This document shows positions 16,219 through 24,172 of a DNA stretch of 64,000 nucleotides, in pieces (position 1 is the first letter of the stretch; every line of letters begins with the position of its first letter). The DNA is taken from assembly GCF_008831545.1 (NCBI RefSeq), contig NZ_CP044523.1:3410001-3474000 (forward strand). Direction: 5' to 3'. This DNA comes from Halorussus halophilus (lineage in GTDB: Archaea; Halobacteriota; Halobacteria; Halobacteriales; Haladaptataceae). The translations under genes and the position numbers were made by a program. A model generated the notes under the pieces. It searched no databases and was not told the origin of the DNA. It worked only from the letters and a program-made list of their open reading frames with translations.

Positions 16219-17187
16219 TCAGGCGCGAACCTCGCGCGCAACCTCGATGTCCAGTTCTGCCGCGACCTCGTCCAACAGCGAACCTTTCACTTCCTCGACT
16301 CGCTGGCCGATTTCGGCGACGATTGGCTCCTCGAACTCCGAGCTAATTCGCTCGATTCGCTCTTGTTCTGTCTCGTATCGCTGGCGAAGATAGGTGGCTC
16401 CAGTTCCTTCCTCGCCTTCGTCGGGTGCCGGTGCGACCTTGTTGACGACCAACCCCTCGACGCCGAGTTCGTAGTCGGTCAGGTCCGAGAGTGCGCGGCG
16501 CGTCTCCCGAATCGACAGTTCGTCGGGGTTCAACACGAGGAAGAACGCCGCGTCGTTGCGAAGTGTCTCGCCAGCGAACTCGAACATCTCCTTCCGTTCG
16601 AGGAGTCGGGCGATGATGGGGTCCTCTTCGGCGCGTCTGCGCGCCTCTCGTTCGCCGATGGCGGCCTTCTCGAAGAGGTCGATGCTCTGTTCGCGCTTGC
16701 TCACTAACCGGTCTATCCAGCTTTCGAGGAAGTCCGGGAGCGACAGTAGTCTGAGCGTACCGCCCGTCGGTGACGTGTCGAAGACGACGCGGTCGTACTC
16801 TTCGGAGTTGCGCATCACGTCGATGAACCGGTCGAACAGCGCGGATTCGTACGCACCGGGCGTCCGATGTGCCAACTCGATTTGGCGGTCGATTTCGTTG
16901 ACGATGGCCGGACTCACTTGGTCGCTCATCGTCCGCTTTATCTGTTGCATGTGGCGCTCGACTTCCTCGTCGGGGTCGAGTTCCATCGCGTCCAGATTCT
17001 CGTAACCAGCGACGGGTTCGGGGTCGTCGTCGAACTGCTGGTCGAACACGTCCGACGTGCTGTGAGCCGGGTCCGTCGAGACTACGAGCGTTCGCAGGCC
17101 CTCGCGGGCACATTTCAGGCCGTACGCGCACGAGACGGTCGTTTTGCCGACGCCACCCTTGCCGCCGAAGAAGACGAATTTGTCCAT
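16219..17187 (-). CDS. ArsA/Get3-type P-loop ATPase
   Basis: This 322-residue single-domain ATPase of the ArsA/TRC40 family has the deviant Walker A GGKGGVGKT at residues 8-16, switch I STDPAHST, and DTSPTGGTLRLLSLP near residue 135. Family members either drive arsenite efflux or chaperone tail-anchored membrane proteins. There is no ArsB, ArsR or arsenate reductase nearby, and it has only one ATPase half, so the Get3-like chaperone role is favoured. It starts 1 nt after the stop of a small upstream gene, suggesting a partner protein. Confidence 0.88.
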   Translation of the reverse strand: MDKFVFFGGKGGVGKTTVSCAYGLKCAREGLRTLVVSTDPAHSTSDVFDQQFDDDPEPVAGYENLDAMELDPDEEVERHMQQIKRTMSDQVSPAIVNEIDRQIELAHRTPGAYESALFDRFIDVMRNSEEYDRVVFDTSPTGGTLRLLSLPDFLESWIDRLVSKREQSIDLFEKAAIGEREARRRAEEDPIIARLLERKEMFEFAGETLRNDAAFFLVLNPDELSIRETRRALSDLTDYELGVEGLVVNKVAPAPDEGEEGTGATYLRQRYETEQERIERISSEFEEPIVAEIGQRVEEVKGSLLDEVAAELDIEVAREVRA

Positions 17188-17188
17188 G

Positions 17189-17485
17189 TTAGAAGTGATA
17201 CTGCTGGCCCTTGCGTTCGATGAGCGATTCGCGGTCCCACATCCGACGCTCCCACTGCTGGAACTCCTCGCCGAGATAGGGGAGCAGTTCGGCGGTGTAG
17301 TAGGAGATGGGACTCGGAATCCCGAAGGCGTCGGCGAAGCAGGCGAACATGAACTCGTCGTCGTTGTCCTCTGCTTCCTTCTCGATGAGTTCGAACGCCG
17401 GATGCTCGATCATCCCGTGATAGAGTCCGTGGAGCCACTCTTCGAGGGTCTCACGATACGCCTCGATTCGCTCGGCAAGTGTCAT
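17189..17485 (-). CDS. Small conserved protein encoded directly before the ArsA-type ATPase
   Basis: This acidic helical protein of 98 residues, rich in aromatic residues, ends in RMWDRESLIERKGQQYHF. I recognise no domain. Its stop codon is separated by a single base from the ATPase start, so the pair forms an operon with likely translational coupling. A role as cofactor or client adaptor of the ATPase is inference from context only. Confidence 0.72.
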   Translation of the reverse strand: MTLAERIEAYRETLEEWLHGLYHGMIEHPAFELIEKEAEDNDDEFMFACFADAFGIPSPISYYTAELLPYLGEEFQQWERRMWDRESLIERKGQQYHF

Positions 17486-17571
17486 CGTCTCTCAAACAGG
17501 CCCCTGTGGACAAAAGGTTGCCGCCGTCGGCAGAACGGTCGAAACGAACGTTTTCGCGTCGTATTACCACC

Positions 17572-17814
17572 TCAACAGGCACATCCCGCCGAAGACGGTG
17601 ACCGCTCGAACTCCATCTCGTCGCCGCATTCCGGGCAGTCCAGAGCGTTCCTCCCCTCGCCCTCTCCTTCGATATCGACTTCCACGTCGCGGATTCGCTC
17701 GTTGCAGTCGTGACACCAGTACGCTCCTGCAGACTGTTCGGCTGTCACGTCCCCGCGATCCGCAGACTCTGTGGAAGCCTGCAACAGTTTCTTGACTGTG
17801 GTTAACACACTCAT
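17572..17814 (-). CDS. Zinc-ribbon small protein
   Basis: This 80-residue protein has two CxxC knuckles, WCHDC and DCPECG, that should hold one zinc ion. An acidic linker and a final GCAC tail follow. The N-terminal helix (MSVLTTVKKLLQ) resembles that of other haloarchaeal zinc-ribbon microproteins in this window. Such proteins are common in haloarchaea and their roles are mostly unknown; some affect biofilm and swarming. A TATA-like CCTTTTTACG lies about 30 bp upstream. Confidence 0.78.
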   Translation of the reverse strand: MSVLTTVKKLLQASTESADRGDVTAEQSAGAYWCHDCNERIRDVEVDIEGEGEGRNALDCPECGDEMEFERSPSSAGCAC

Positions 17815-17901
17815 TGCTGTCCGTTTCCGGATACTCGCGTAAAAAGGCTCGGCCGGTCGTGCGTGCTGGTTGCACGAGCGCCACGGCTCGCGCTACAGTT
17901 G

Positions 17902-18309
17902 TTACAGTTGCTCCGCTAGCCTGTCCAGTGAGCGCTCTAGCTCGCCGCGGCGCTTCCACGCCGCGACTCGGTCGGTGAGTCCGGCGACGGGCAGGCCGAG
18001 ACTGACTTCCGAGCGCGTCGTCACTCGACTTCCTTCGTTCTCGGAGACGACGCTCACCGTCGTCTCCATCGCGTCGAACGGGCCTGTCTCTCCGCGCTGG
18101 CGGTAGGTGAGTCCGGTTTCGTGGTCTTCGAAGACGAGTTCTATCGTCAGGCCGCCCGCACTGGCAGTGACGACCGCACCCGCTTCGGTCTTCGTGACCT
18201 CCTGTACCTCGAAACTCCCTTCGAACTCCACGACCGACGTTGGTGTCAGCTCTCGTTGGACGACCACGGGTGGCGCCGCGACGAACTTCGACACCTCGAC
18301 TTGGCGCAT
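17902..18309 (-). CDS. SRPBCC-fold protein
   Basis: This 135-residue protein begins MRQVEVSKFVAAPP, typical of the START/SRPBCC (polyketide cyclase/CoA-binding-like) fold that binds hydrophobic ligands in a helix-grip pocket. There is no membrane segment. Ligand and process are unknown. It is separated by about 50 bp from the small membrane protein gene upstream on the same strand. Confidence 0.75.
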   Translation of the reverse strand: MRQVEVSKFVAAPPVVVQRELTPTSVVEFEGSFEVQEVTKTEAGAVVTASAGGLTIELVFEDHETGLTYRQRGETGPFDAMETTVSVVSENEGSRVTTRSEVSLGLPVAGLTDRVAAWKRRGELERSLDRLAEQL

Positions 18310-18358
18310 CGCCGAATGCTACGCACGGGAGTAGGAAAGCGTTCGGGTCTGTTCGACG

Positions 18359-18682
18359 CTACAACCGGCCGAGAAGTGGAAGAGATAGGAGTGTGACTAT
18401 GCCGCCGACGACGAGCACCGCCAAGATAATTTTGCGCAATCGGAGCGTGGCCGGGACTTCCCCCTTCAGTTCTGGCTTGACGGTCCAGACGAACGTGTGG
18501 TACGCGCCCGCCGTCGCACCGAGGAACACCACTGTCGTCACCGCGAGCGCGCCCGGTAGTTCGACCCCGAACGTCAGCAGGTAGATAGGACCACAACTGT
18601 AACAGAGCAGAAAGACGAGCGCTTCGACGACGAGAAACGGAACCGGATCAACGGGCGTTCCGGACCTGTTCCGTAGACGCAT
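18359..18682 (-). CDS. Small membrane protein with three helices
   Basis: This 107-residue protein has hydrophobic segments at about residues 14-38, 44-66 and 84-104. I recognise no family. The frame is open further upstream to 18805, but that extension overlaps the divergent small gene at 18765. The ATG at 18682 starts a hydrophobic protein and is preceded immediately by GGAGGT; the spacing is too short for good use, so the start remains uncertain. Confidence 0.6.
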   Translation of the reverse strand: MRLRNRSGTPVDPVPFLVVEALVFLLCYSCGPIYLLTFGVELPGALAVTTVVFLGATAGAYHTFVWTVKPELKGEVPATLRLRKIILAVLVVGGIVTLLSLPLLGRL

Positions 18683-18764
18683 ACCTCCTGTAAGGGGTCC
18701 GGGACCTTCGCTGTACCGACAGTTGTCGCAAAAGAGATAAGAGCCTCTGAGACGACGGCCAACC

Positions 18765-18944
18765 ATGGCCGACTCACAGGGCGACCCGCGAGTGTTGTTC
18801 GTCATGAACCTCGTGCTGTCGTCGGTGTTCGCCTACGCCGTCGTCTGGGGGCTGGCGTTCATCGAGATGATAGCGTTCAGTTGGCAGACGGTCGCCCTCG
18901 TCGCCGCATTTTTGATGCTCGTCACCACAGTGGTCATCCGTTGA
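18765..18944 (+). CDS. 59-residue two-helix membrane microprotein
   Basis: A short ORF from ATG 18765 to TGA 18942-18944 encodes 59 residues: a polar start (MADSQGDPR), then two hydrophobic helices (about 11-33 and 38-58) ending in R. Hydrophobic pattern and GC-rich third positions look like real coding sequence, and the other strand has no better explanation once the neighbouring gene begins at 18682. Function unknown. Confidence 0.6.
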   Translation: MADSQGDPRVLFVMNLVLSSVFAYAVVWGLAFIEMIAFSWQTVALVAAFLMLVTTVVIR

Positions 18945-18969
18945 CCACGCTGCTTCACCGGGGCGAAAG

Positions 18970-18976
18970 TTTATAA
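18970..18976 (+). promoter_or_regulatory. TATA box, leaderless zinc-ribbon gene
   Basis: TTTATAA is centred 27 bp before the ATG at 19000, so the mRNA should begin at or beside the start codon. Confidence 0.7.
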
Positions 18977-18999
18977 CGAATCCGCGAAACCGAGGACTA

Positions 19000-19530
19000 A
19001 TGCCCAAATCGAGCGTCAGTACCTCCGCTTGCCCTCACTGCGAGGAGTCACTGGACTACCTTGGGCGAGGCTGTGAGGCGTGCGGGCAGCGAGTTCCGTG
19101 GACGTGGACCGAGCAGTGCTGGGTCTGCGAGGAACAAGTCGATTACACCGACTCGTGCTGTCCGCACTGTCAGGTTCGACTCCCCATCTGGGACGGCATC
19201 GTCGCGCGCGTCAGAGGCGAACGTCCTCACACCGACCTCCGGATTTCGAAGGACGCAGTACCGCATCCGCTCGACGCCGGATTCGTGCGCCACACCGGCG
19301 ACCCACGGGGGCAGCACGCCGACTACCGACGGCCGCTCCCCGACGGCAGAGGCGTCCACGTCAAAGAGTACGCAGACTGCTACGCCGTCCACTGGGACAA
19401 GGTAGACCCGCTCGAAAGCTGGTTGGGCCACCTCGTCGCAGACGCACCTCACTGGTTCCTCGTCGGTGGATTCCTCGCGTTCAAGTTCGGTCGCTCCGCG
19501 CGGCTACTCGCTGGCTATATTAAGAGATAA
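19000..19530 (+). CDS. Double zinc-ribbon protein with C-terminal hydrophobic segment
   Basis: The 176-residue protein has eight or more N-terminal cysteines in CxxC pairs (CPHCEE, CEACGQ, CWVCEE, CCPHCQ), enough for two zinc ribbons within residues 10-60. A middle domain (about 75-145) has conserved-looking H/D residues, and a weak hydrophobic segment ([14 protein letters not shown]) lies near the end. The family is haloarchaeal and uncharacterised to me. Its last codons contain the TATA box of the following upp gene. Confidence 0.72.
   Translation: MPKSSVSTSACPHCEESLDYLGRGCEACGQRVPWTWTEQCWVCEEQVDYTDSCCPHCQVRLPIWDGIVARVRGERPHTDLRISKDAVPHPLDAGFVRHTGDPRGQHADYRRPLPDGRGVHVKEYADCYAVHWDKVDPLESWLGHLVADAPHWFLVGGFLAFKFGRSARLLAGYIKR
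19516..19524 (+). promoter_or_regulatory. TATA box of upp inside the preceding gene
   Basis: TATATTAAG lies within the last codons of the zinc-ribbon gene. It would start transcription near 19547, 12 nt before the upp ATG at 19559, giving upp its own promoter. Confidence 0.6.
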
Positions 19531-19558
19531 GCCTTCGCGGCATAGCCATAGAACAAGG

Positions 19559-20236
19559 ATGACCATCGAAGACCGCGGTGACGCGAAACTCGTCACGCAC
19601 GCCTTGGCACAGGACACGCTCTCGAAGATTCGAGACACGAAGACAGAACAGGTCGGATTCCGCAAGGGTCTCGTCAAACTCGGCCGCATCTCCGGCTACG
19701 AAATCATCGACGGCGCGATGGACACCGAGTTCGTCTCCATCCAGACGCCACTGACTGAGACGACCGGCCAGCGCGTCAAAGGACTGGACGACGTCGTCAT
19801 CATCAACGTCCTGCGTGCCGCGACACCGTTCGTGGAGGGCCTGCTGAAGGCGTTCCCCCGCGCGAAGCAGGGCGTCATCAGCGCGGGCCGCGACGAGGAA
19901 GCCGGGATGAACGAAGACGGCGAGTTCCCCATTACCATCGACTACGTCAAACTCCCCGAAATCACCGAGAAGGACACCGTCATCGTGGCCGACCCGATGC
20001 TCGCCACCGGCTCGACGATGTGTACCGTCCTCGACCACGTTCTGGCGGAGGCCGACGACTTCGAGAACCTCTTCGTCCTCTCGGCGGTCAGCGCGCCCGA
20101 TGGCCTGCTCCGCGTCGGCGAGCAGTTCCCCGAAGCCGACCTGCTCACCGTGAGCATCGACGACCATCTGGACGACGACGGCTTCATCGTGCCCGGACTC
20201 GGCGACGCTGGCGACCGCGCGTTCCGCACGACGTAG
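19559..20236 (+). CDS. upp: Uracil phosphoribosyltransferase
   Basis: UPRT joins uracil and PRPP to UMP in pyrimidine salvage. The 225-residue protein has the PRPP-binding loop [14 protein letters not shown] near residue 140 and the uracil-site segment [12 protein letters not shown] at the C-terminus. The frame is open upstream, but homologous sequence begins [14 protein letters not shown] at 19559. A five-T run at 20257-20261 separates it from the convergent stress-protein gene. Confidence 0.95.
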   Translation: MTIEDRGDAKLVTHALAQDTLSKIRDTKTEQVGFRKGLVKLGRISGYEIIDGAMDTEFVSIQTPLTETTGQRVKGLDDVVIINVLRAATPFVEGLLKAFPRAKQGVISAGRDEEAGMNEDGEFPITIDYVKLPEITEKDTVIVADPMLATGSTMCTVLDHVLAEADDFENLFVLSAVSAPDGLLRVGEQFPEADLLTVSIDDHLDDDGFIVPGLGDAGDRAFRTT

Positions 20237-20256
20237 AAATCAGCGACGTTCTCGTA

Positions 20257-20261
20257 TTTTT
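20257..20261. terminator. T-tract between convergent upp and usp genes
   Basis: TTTTT follows the upp stop by about 20 bp. Archaeal transcription commonly ends at such T-tracts; no hairpin accompanies it. Confidence 0.4.
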
Positions 20262-20262
20262 C

Positions 20263-21123
20263 TCACCACCGGAACAGTCGCGACACCGCCGACGCTTTCC
20301 CGCGTTTCGCCATCACAATCGTCCCCGAGGCGTTCCGCCCGACCTCGCGCGGCGTCGAACCCACGACGCGCCTGCGAATCCGGCCAGTACGAGTCGCTCC
20401 CAACACGGTCACGTCTCTATCGTGCGACTCCATCACGATGACATCCGCCACGTCGCCGACCCGAACCGTCGTCTCGACCGGCAGGTCGAACGCTCGCTTG
20501 CGCTCCGCGAGCAACTTCTCGGCTTCTTCCACGTCGCGCCGGGAGTCCACGACTCTCAAGAGGTCGATACGAGCGTCGTTGGAGAATGCGATGGCTCGCG
20601 CGACCTCACCCGCGAGTTCCGCGTGGGGACTCTCCGCGATTGGGAGCAACACTGCTTCGACGCCGTCTGCCGTCGCACCGATTTTCTCGACCAACACGTC
20701 GCAGGGGACGCGACTCACGATTCGGTCTACGTTCGTGCCGAGAACCGCGTCCTCCCGCGTTCGCTCCTGCCAGCCGACGACCAGACCGTCACAATCGAAC
20801 TCCTCCACGGCGTGGAGGACGCCCTGCCAGACCGACGGCGCGACGAAGAGGCGTCCCGTGACGGCGACGCCAGTGCCGGAGACGGTTTCGACTGCTCGGT
20901 CCAGAATCGCGCGCCGCTCGCCGCCGAAGTCGCGGGTGATGACTTCGTCGGTGAAGAGCGCGAGCGGCGACTCTCGGGGCGTCACGACGACCCCGACGAC
21001 CAACAGTTCGCCACCCCGGTCGCGGGCCACGTCGGCGGCCGTTCGAGTCAACTGCTCGGCGTGACTCGGGTTGCCGACGGCCACTGCTATTCGACTCCCG
21101 TCGTTCAAGTCAGCCCCACCCAT
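20263..21123 (-). CDS. Tandem universal stress protein (two UspA domains)
   Basis: This 286-residue protein has two UspA-like Rossmann halves: residues about 10-145, beginning RIAVAVGNPSHAEQ, and about 150-280. The second ends with the ATP-binding type signature GATRTGRIRRRVVGSTP and IVMAKRG. Usp proteins are induced by stress and bind ATP or other nucleotides; precise action is unknown. The ATG at 21123 is used because the 33 upstream codons have no similarity to the fold; a TATA-like GACTTTTGG lies about 27 bp before it. Confidence 0.85.
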   Translation of the reverse strand: MGGADLNDGSRIAVAVGNPSHAEQLTRTAADVARDRGGELLVVGVVVTPRESPLALFTDEVITRDFGGERRAILDRAVETVSGTGVAVTGRLFVAPSVWQGVLHAVEEFDCDGLVVGWQERTREDAVLGTNVDRIVSRVPCDVLVEKIGATADGVEAVLLPIAESPHAELAGEVARAIAFSNDARIDLLRVVDSRRDVEEAEKLLAERKRAFDLPVETTVRVGDVADVIVMESHDRDVTVLGATRTGRIRRRVVGSTPREVGRNASGTIVMAKRGKASAVSRLFRW

Positions 21124-21202
21124 CAGTAGTATGTCACCGAGCGCGACCAAAAGTCTTGGTGTATGTTGACAATCGACGTATCGCCGTCTCGGCAGGAGTA
21201 CA

Positions 21203-21210
21203 TTCATATG
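21203..21210 (+). promoter_or_regulatory. TATA box, leaderless zinc-finger gene
   Basis: TTCATATG is centred 27 bp upstream of the ATG at 21234. Confidence 0.6.
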
Positions 21211-21233
21211 GTCCCGCTGCACACCTCCCGCCC

Positions 21234-21458
21234 ATGAGCGACGAGGAGGAACGAGAGCCTTGCCACGACTGCGGTGACCCCCTCACGGACGCACTGGCAC
21301 GAACGATTCGACTGACCGTGGACCGCTCGCAGATAGACAGCCAGCGACTCTGTCCGGAGTGTTTCGCTGATTGGATAGACCGCTACGACGAGGAGATGCG
21401 AGCGGAACCCGAAGAGACGGTCATCGAGGACGAAGAGTCAGAAATTATCGTCGATTGA
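21234..21458 (+). CDS. Small CxxC/CxxC zinc-finger protein
   Basis: This 74-residue acidic protein has two zinc knuckles, PCHDCGDPL and LCPECF, separated by about 25 residues with DALARTIRLTVDRSQIDSQR between them. This is a conserved haloarchaeal microprotein type. No function is assigned. The start at 21234 is supported by the TATA box; the upstream extension of the frame is not protein-like. Confidence 0.78.
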   Translation: MSDEEEREPCHDCGDPLTDALARTIRLTVDRSQIDSQRLCPECFADWIDRYDEEMRAEPEETVIEDEESEIIVD

Positions 21459-21535
21459 CGTGACCGTATTCTGAAATGCACAGCGGAGAGACGATTTGTT
21501 TCGGGTCCGTGAGCCGACGGGCCTGCCTGCTGTCG

Positions 21536-21557
21536 AACCCCTTCGTATCGACTGGAA
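21536..21557 (-). other. ORB-like origin recognition box 1
   Basis: The minus strand reads TTCCAGTCGATACGAAGGGG followed by TT. This differs at two positions from the archaeal ORB form CTCCAGTGGAAACGAAGGGG as I remember it beyond its first base, and it includes the haloarchaeal G-string. Confidence 0.55.
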
Positions 21558-21668
21558 AAGTCGCCGCTTTCGTGCAGTTATCTCCCGGGGAACTCCTAAC
21601 GAAAAGTACCCTTGTGGGAAAAAATAGCCCTCTGTAGCAGTTCGTAGCCGTCTGTATCGACGACCGTC

Positions 21669-21693
21669 GAACCCCTTCGTTTCGGGTGTGGAA
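21669..21693 (-). other. ORB-like origin recognition box 2
   Basis: The minus strand reads CACACCCGAAACGAAGGGG preceded by GTTC and followed by TT. It shares the core ACGAAGGGGTTCGAC with box 1, 133 bp away in the same orientation. Confidence 0.55.
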
Positions 21694-21781
21694 CCCATAG
21701 CAAGCGTCGGGGAAGACCGCGAAAGTGAGGCTCCCGAAGCGAACCCCAGTTCGGTACTGTGCGCTACGGAGTTCTCTGGAA

Positions 21782-23881
21782 CTATTCGTCTGAGTCGTCC
21801 TGCTCGTCTTTGTCTTCTTCTCCTTCTCTTTCTTCGTCCTCTGTCGCTGACAGTCCGTCGTCACCGCGTTCGAGAGCCTTCGGCACGTCGTGGTACTCCG
21901 AGTAGCCGTCGAACCAGCGGACGATGCGCTCCAGTCGATCCACGACGTGGCCGGGTTCGCCGCTGCGCGAGAGTTCGTGACCTTCGCGCGGGTACCGAAC
22001 CAGTCTGGTCTCCACGTCGTTCTTCTTGTAGAGCAGATACAGCATCTCGGCGTTGTTCACCGGCACCCGATAGTCGTCGTCGCTGTGAATCAGTAGCGTC
22101 GGCGTCTCGACTTCCGAGGCGAACGCAGTCGGCGACTGCTCCCAGAGGAATTCGGGGTCTTCGAGCGGCGTGGTGTCGAAGTCCCACTCGATTAGCTTGA
22201 ACGCGTCTGTCGAACCGTAGAAGCTGTTGAGGTCGTAGACGCCGCGCTGGGAGACTGCCGCCTCGAAGCGGTCGGTATGCCCGACCAGCCACGAGGTCAT
22301 GTAGCCACCGTAGCTGCCACCAGTGACGAAGGTGTTGTCTTCGTCCACGTAATCTCGACTTTCCACTTCGTCCACGCCAGCGAGGACATCTTCGGTGGCA
22401 ACCGTGCCCCACTTGCCCTCGCCGAGCGCGGCCATGAACTCCTCGCCGTACCCCGTCGAACCACGGGGATTCGACCAGAAGACGACGTAGCCTCGCGCCG
22501 CGAGCAGTTGGAATTCGTGCCACATCGTGTGGCTGGTGGACCACATCGAGTGGGGACCGCCGTGGATTTCGACCGCGAGCGGGTAACTCTCGTCGGGGTC
22601 GAAATTAGGGGGCGTCAGCAGCCAACCCTGCACCTCTGCCCCATCTCCGCCTTCGAACCAGAACTCCTCTGGCTGACAGACCGCGCGGTCGTCAAGGTAC
22701 TCGCGGTTGACTCGCGTGAGACGGTTGCTCTCCGCACCGCGGAGCGTCGAGACGAACACGTCGCCGGGGTGGTCCCACTCCGAGCGAGCGAACGCGACGG
22801 CGTTCTCGCCGACCGACATGTTCGAGACGTGGCCGTCCTCGACCACGCGCTGGGGGTCCTCGCTTTCGTCGCCCGGTACGCGCCAGATAGGGACCGTCCC
22901 CTCGTCCGGCGTGGCGAAGAAGAGGTCTTCCTCGCTCGGCCCCCACTGGGGCGCTATCTCGATGGAGACGGTTCGGTCTAGCGTCGCCGTCGGCGTCGTC
23001 GTCTCGCCGGTCGCACTGTCGAACACCTTCAGTTCGGTCTGTTGTAGCGTCGCGTTCTCTTCGGGCGTGTAAGCGTAGGCGACTCGACCATCTTCGGTCG
23101 CGGCGAGTCGCGGGTGCCAGCACGTCGTCTGGAACAGCGTGGAGGTCTCCCCGCCGTCGAGGTCGTGTTTGACTACGTCCACGACGATGTTGTCGTCGGG
23201 GTCGCCGGTTCGCTTGACGCCGTAGTAGAGCGTGTCGGCGTCGGCCCACTCGGGGCACATGTGGTTGTACTCGCCGTCGGTGAGTCGTTCGACGGCCTCC
23301 CCGTCCGCGTCGGCACCATCTCCACCGTCCTCCGCGTCGAGGTCCGTGACGTAGACGTGACTCCACCGACCGTCGAAGTAGTTCTCGCCCGCTCGGTACA
23401 CCTTCCGGTCGATGACTCGCGGGTCCGGCGGTTCGGGTTCGTACTCTTCGTCGCCGAGCGAGATGTCGCGTTCCTCCTCGCGGTCCTCGTCGGTACTCGA
23501 CTGCACGAACGCGATTCGGCGTCCATCCGGCGACCACGTTAACTCGGAGACGCCGCCCGCTACGTCGGTTACTTGCCGGGCCTCGCCGCCGTCCGTCGGC
23601 ATGACCCACAGTTGCGGACGGTCGTCGTCCGCACCACGGGTGCTGACGAACGCGAGTCGATCGCCGCTCGGACTCCACCGCGGTTGGCTATCGACGCCCT
23701 CCGCGACGGTGAACTGGCGCGGTTCGTCGCCGCCGACCGGGACGACGTACACAGTCGCCTCGTAAGATTGCTCGTCGTCCGGGTCCTTCCGGACGAAGGC
23801 TACTCGCTCGCCGTTCGGGGAGATTCGTGGCTCTTCCACCTGCACGATGTCGTGATAGTCAGTCGCTTGCACGGTGTTCAT
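21782..23881 (-). CDS. S9 family serine peptidase (acylaminoacyl-peptidase-like)
   Basis: This 699-residue prolyl-oligopeptidase-family enzyme is predicted to cleave short peptides or remove acylated N-terminal residues. The N-terminal half (about 1-420) is a beta-propeller with repeated WD40/TolB-like strands such as RWSPSGDRLAFVS and TWSPDGRRIAFVQ. The C-terminal alpha/beta hydrolase has the nucleophile in GGSYGGYM near residue 523, Asp in HSDDDYRVP near 600 and His in EGHELSRSG near 635. An extremely acidic tail follows. No signal peptide is seen at ATG 23881, so it is likely cytoplasmic; upstream codons to 24109 are not part of the family. Confidence 0.92.
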   Translation of the reverse strand: MNTVQATDYHDIVQVEEPRISPNGERVAFVRKDPDDEQSYEATVYVVPVGGDEPRQFTVAEGVDSQPRWSPSGDRLAFVSTRGADDDRPQLWVMPTDGGEARQVTDVAGGVSELTWSPDGRRIAFVQSSTDEDREEERDISLGDEEYEPEPPDPRVIDRKVYRAGENYFDGRWSHVYVTDLDAEDGGDGADADGEAVERLTDGEYNHMCPEWADADTLYYGVKRTGDPDDNIVVDVVKHDLDGGETSTLFQTTCWHPRLAATEDGRVAYAYTPEENATLQQTELKVFDSATGETTTPTATLDRTVSIEIAPQWGPSEEDLFFATPDEGTVPIWRVPGDESEDPQRVVEDGHVSNMSVGENAVAFARSEWDHPGDVFVSTLRGAESNRLTRVNREYLDDRAVCQPEEFWFEGGDGAEVQGWLLTPPNFDPDESYPLAVEIHGGPHSMWSTSHTMWHEFQLLAARGYVVFWSNPRGSTGYGEEFMAALGEGKWGTVATEDVLAGVDEVESRDYVDEDNTFVTGGSYGGYMTSWLVGHTDRFEAAVSQRGVYDLNSFYGSTDAFKLIEWDFDTTPLEDPEFLWEQSPTAFASEVETPTLLIHSDDDYRVPVNNAEMLYLLYKKNDVETRLVRYPREGHELSRSGEPGHVVDRLERIVRWFDGYSEYHDVPKALERGDDGLSATEDEEREGEEDKDEQDDSDE

Positions 23882-24141
23882 ATGCTCGACCTGTTCGTGA
23901 ACTCGCAATAGGCTTTCGATTCGAAATACGTTTCGGCCGGTAACGCGTCGTGTCGTCAGCGTAATCGACGTTTCGGGGACTGCGGTCCGGACTCCGTGAG
24001 GATACTCCGAGCTTTGTTCGTTGCGCGTCGAGTCGCATCGCTGGAAACGAGCCATTGTTCGCGCTTGCTCGATGGCTTCGATTCTTTTGCCGACAAAGAG
24101 GTGAGACAACGCCGAATTTCCGGCCCGAAGCGTCGGCGGGG

Positions 24142-24147
24142 TATATG
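24142..24147 (+). promoter_or_regulatory. TATA box of the TAXI-TRAP operon
   Basis: GTATATG is centred about 28 bp upstream of ATG 24173, consistent with an almost leaderless mRNA. The 290-bp gap between the divergent peptidase and this operon otherwise shows nothing recognisable. Confidence 0.6.
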
Positions 24148-24172
24148 TTGTCTGGTGAATACGTACTCTGTC

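Larger units (their letters stand above)
21459..21781. other. Intergenic region with two ORB-like motifs
   Basis: No convincing gene is present in these 323 bp; the ORFs seen lack homology-like content. The region holds two origin-recognition-box-like sequences in the same orientation (21536-21557 and 21669-21693, minus strand) and a short A-tract at about 21623-21628 between them. Details are given for each site. Confidence 0.55.

Noticed and set aside
16219-17187. Arsenite efflux operon
   Set aside because: The ATPase has one domain only and there are no ars partners; a Get3-like role is more likely.
21438-21864. Minus-strand ORFs through the ORB-like region
   Set aside because: They read through the ORB motifs and into the S9 peptidase 3' end in another frame; peptide sequence is low quality.
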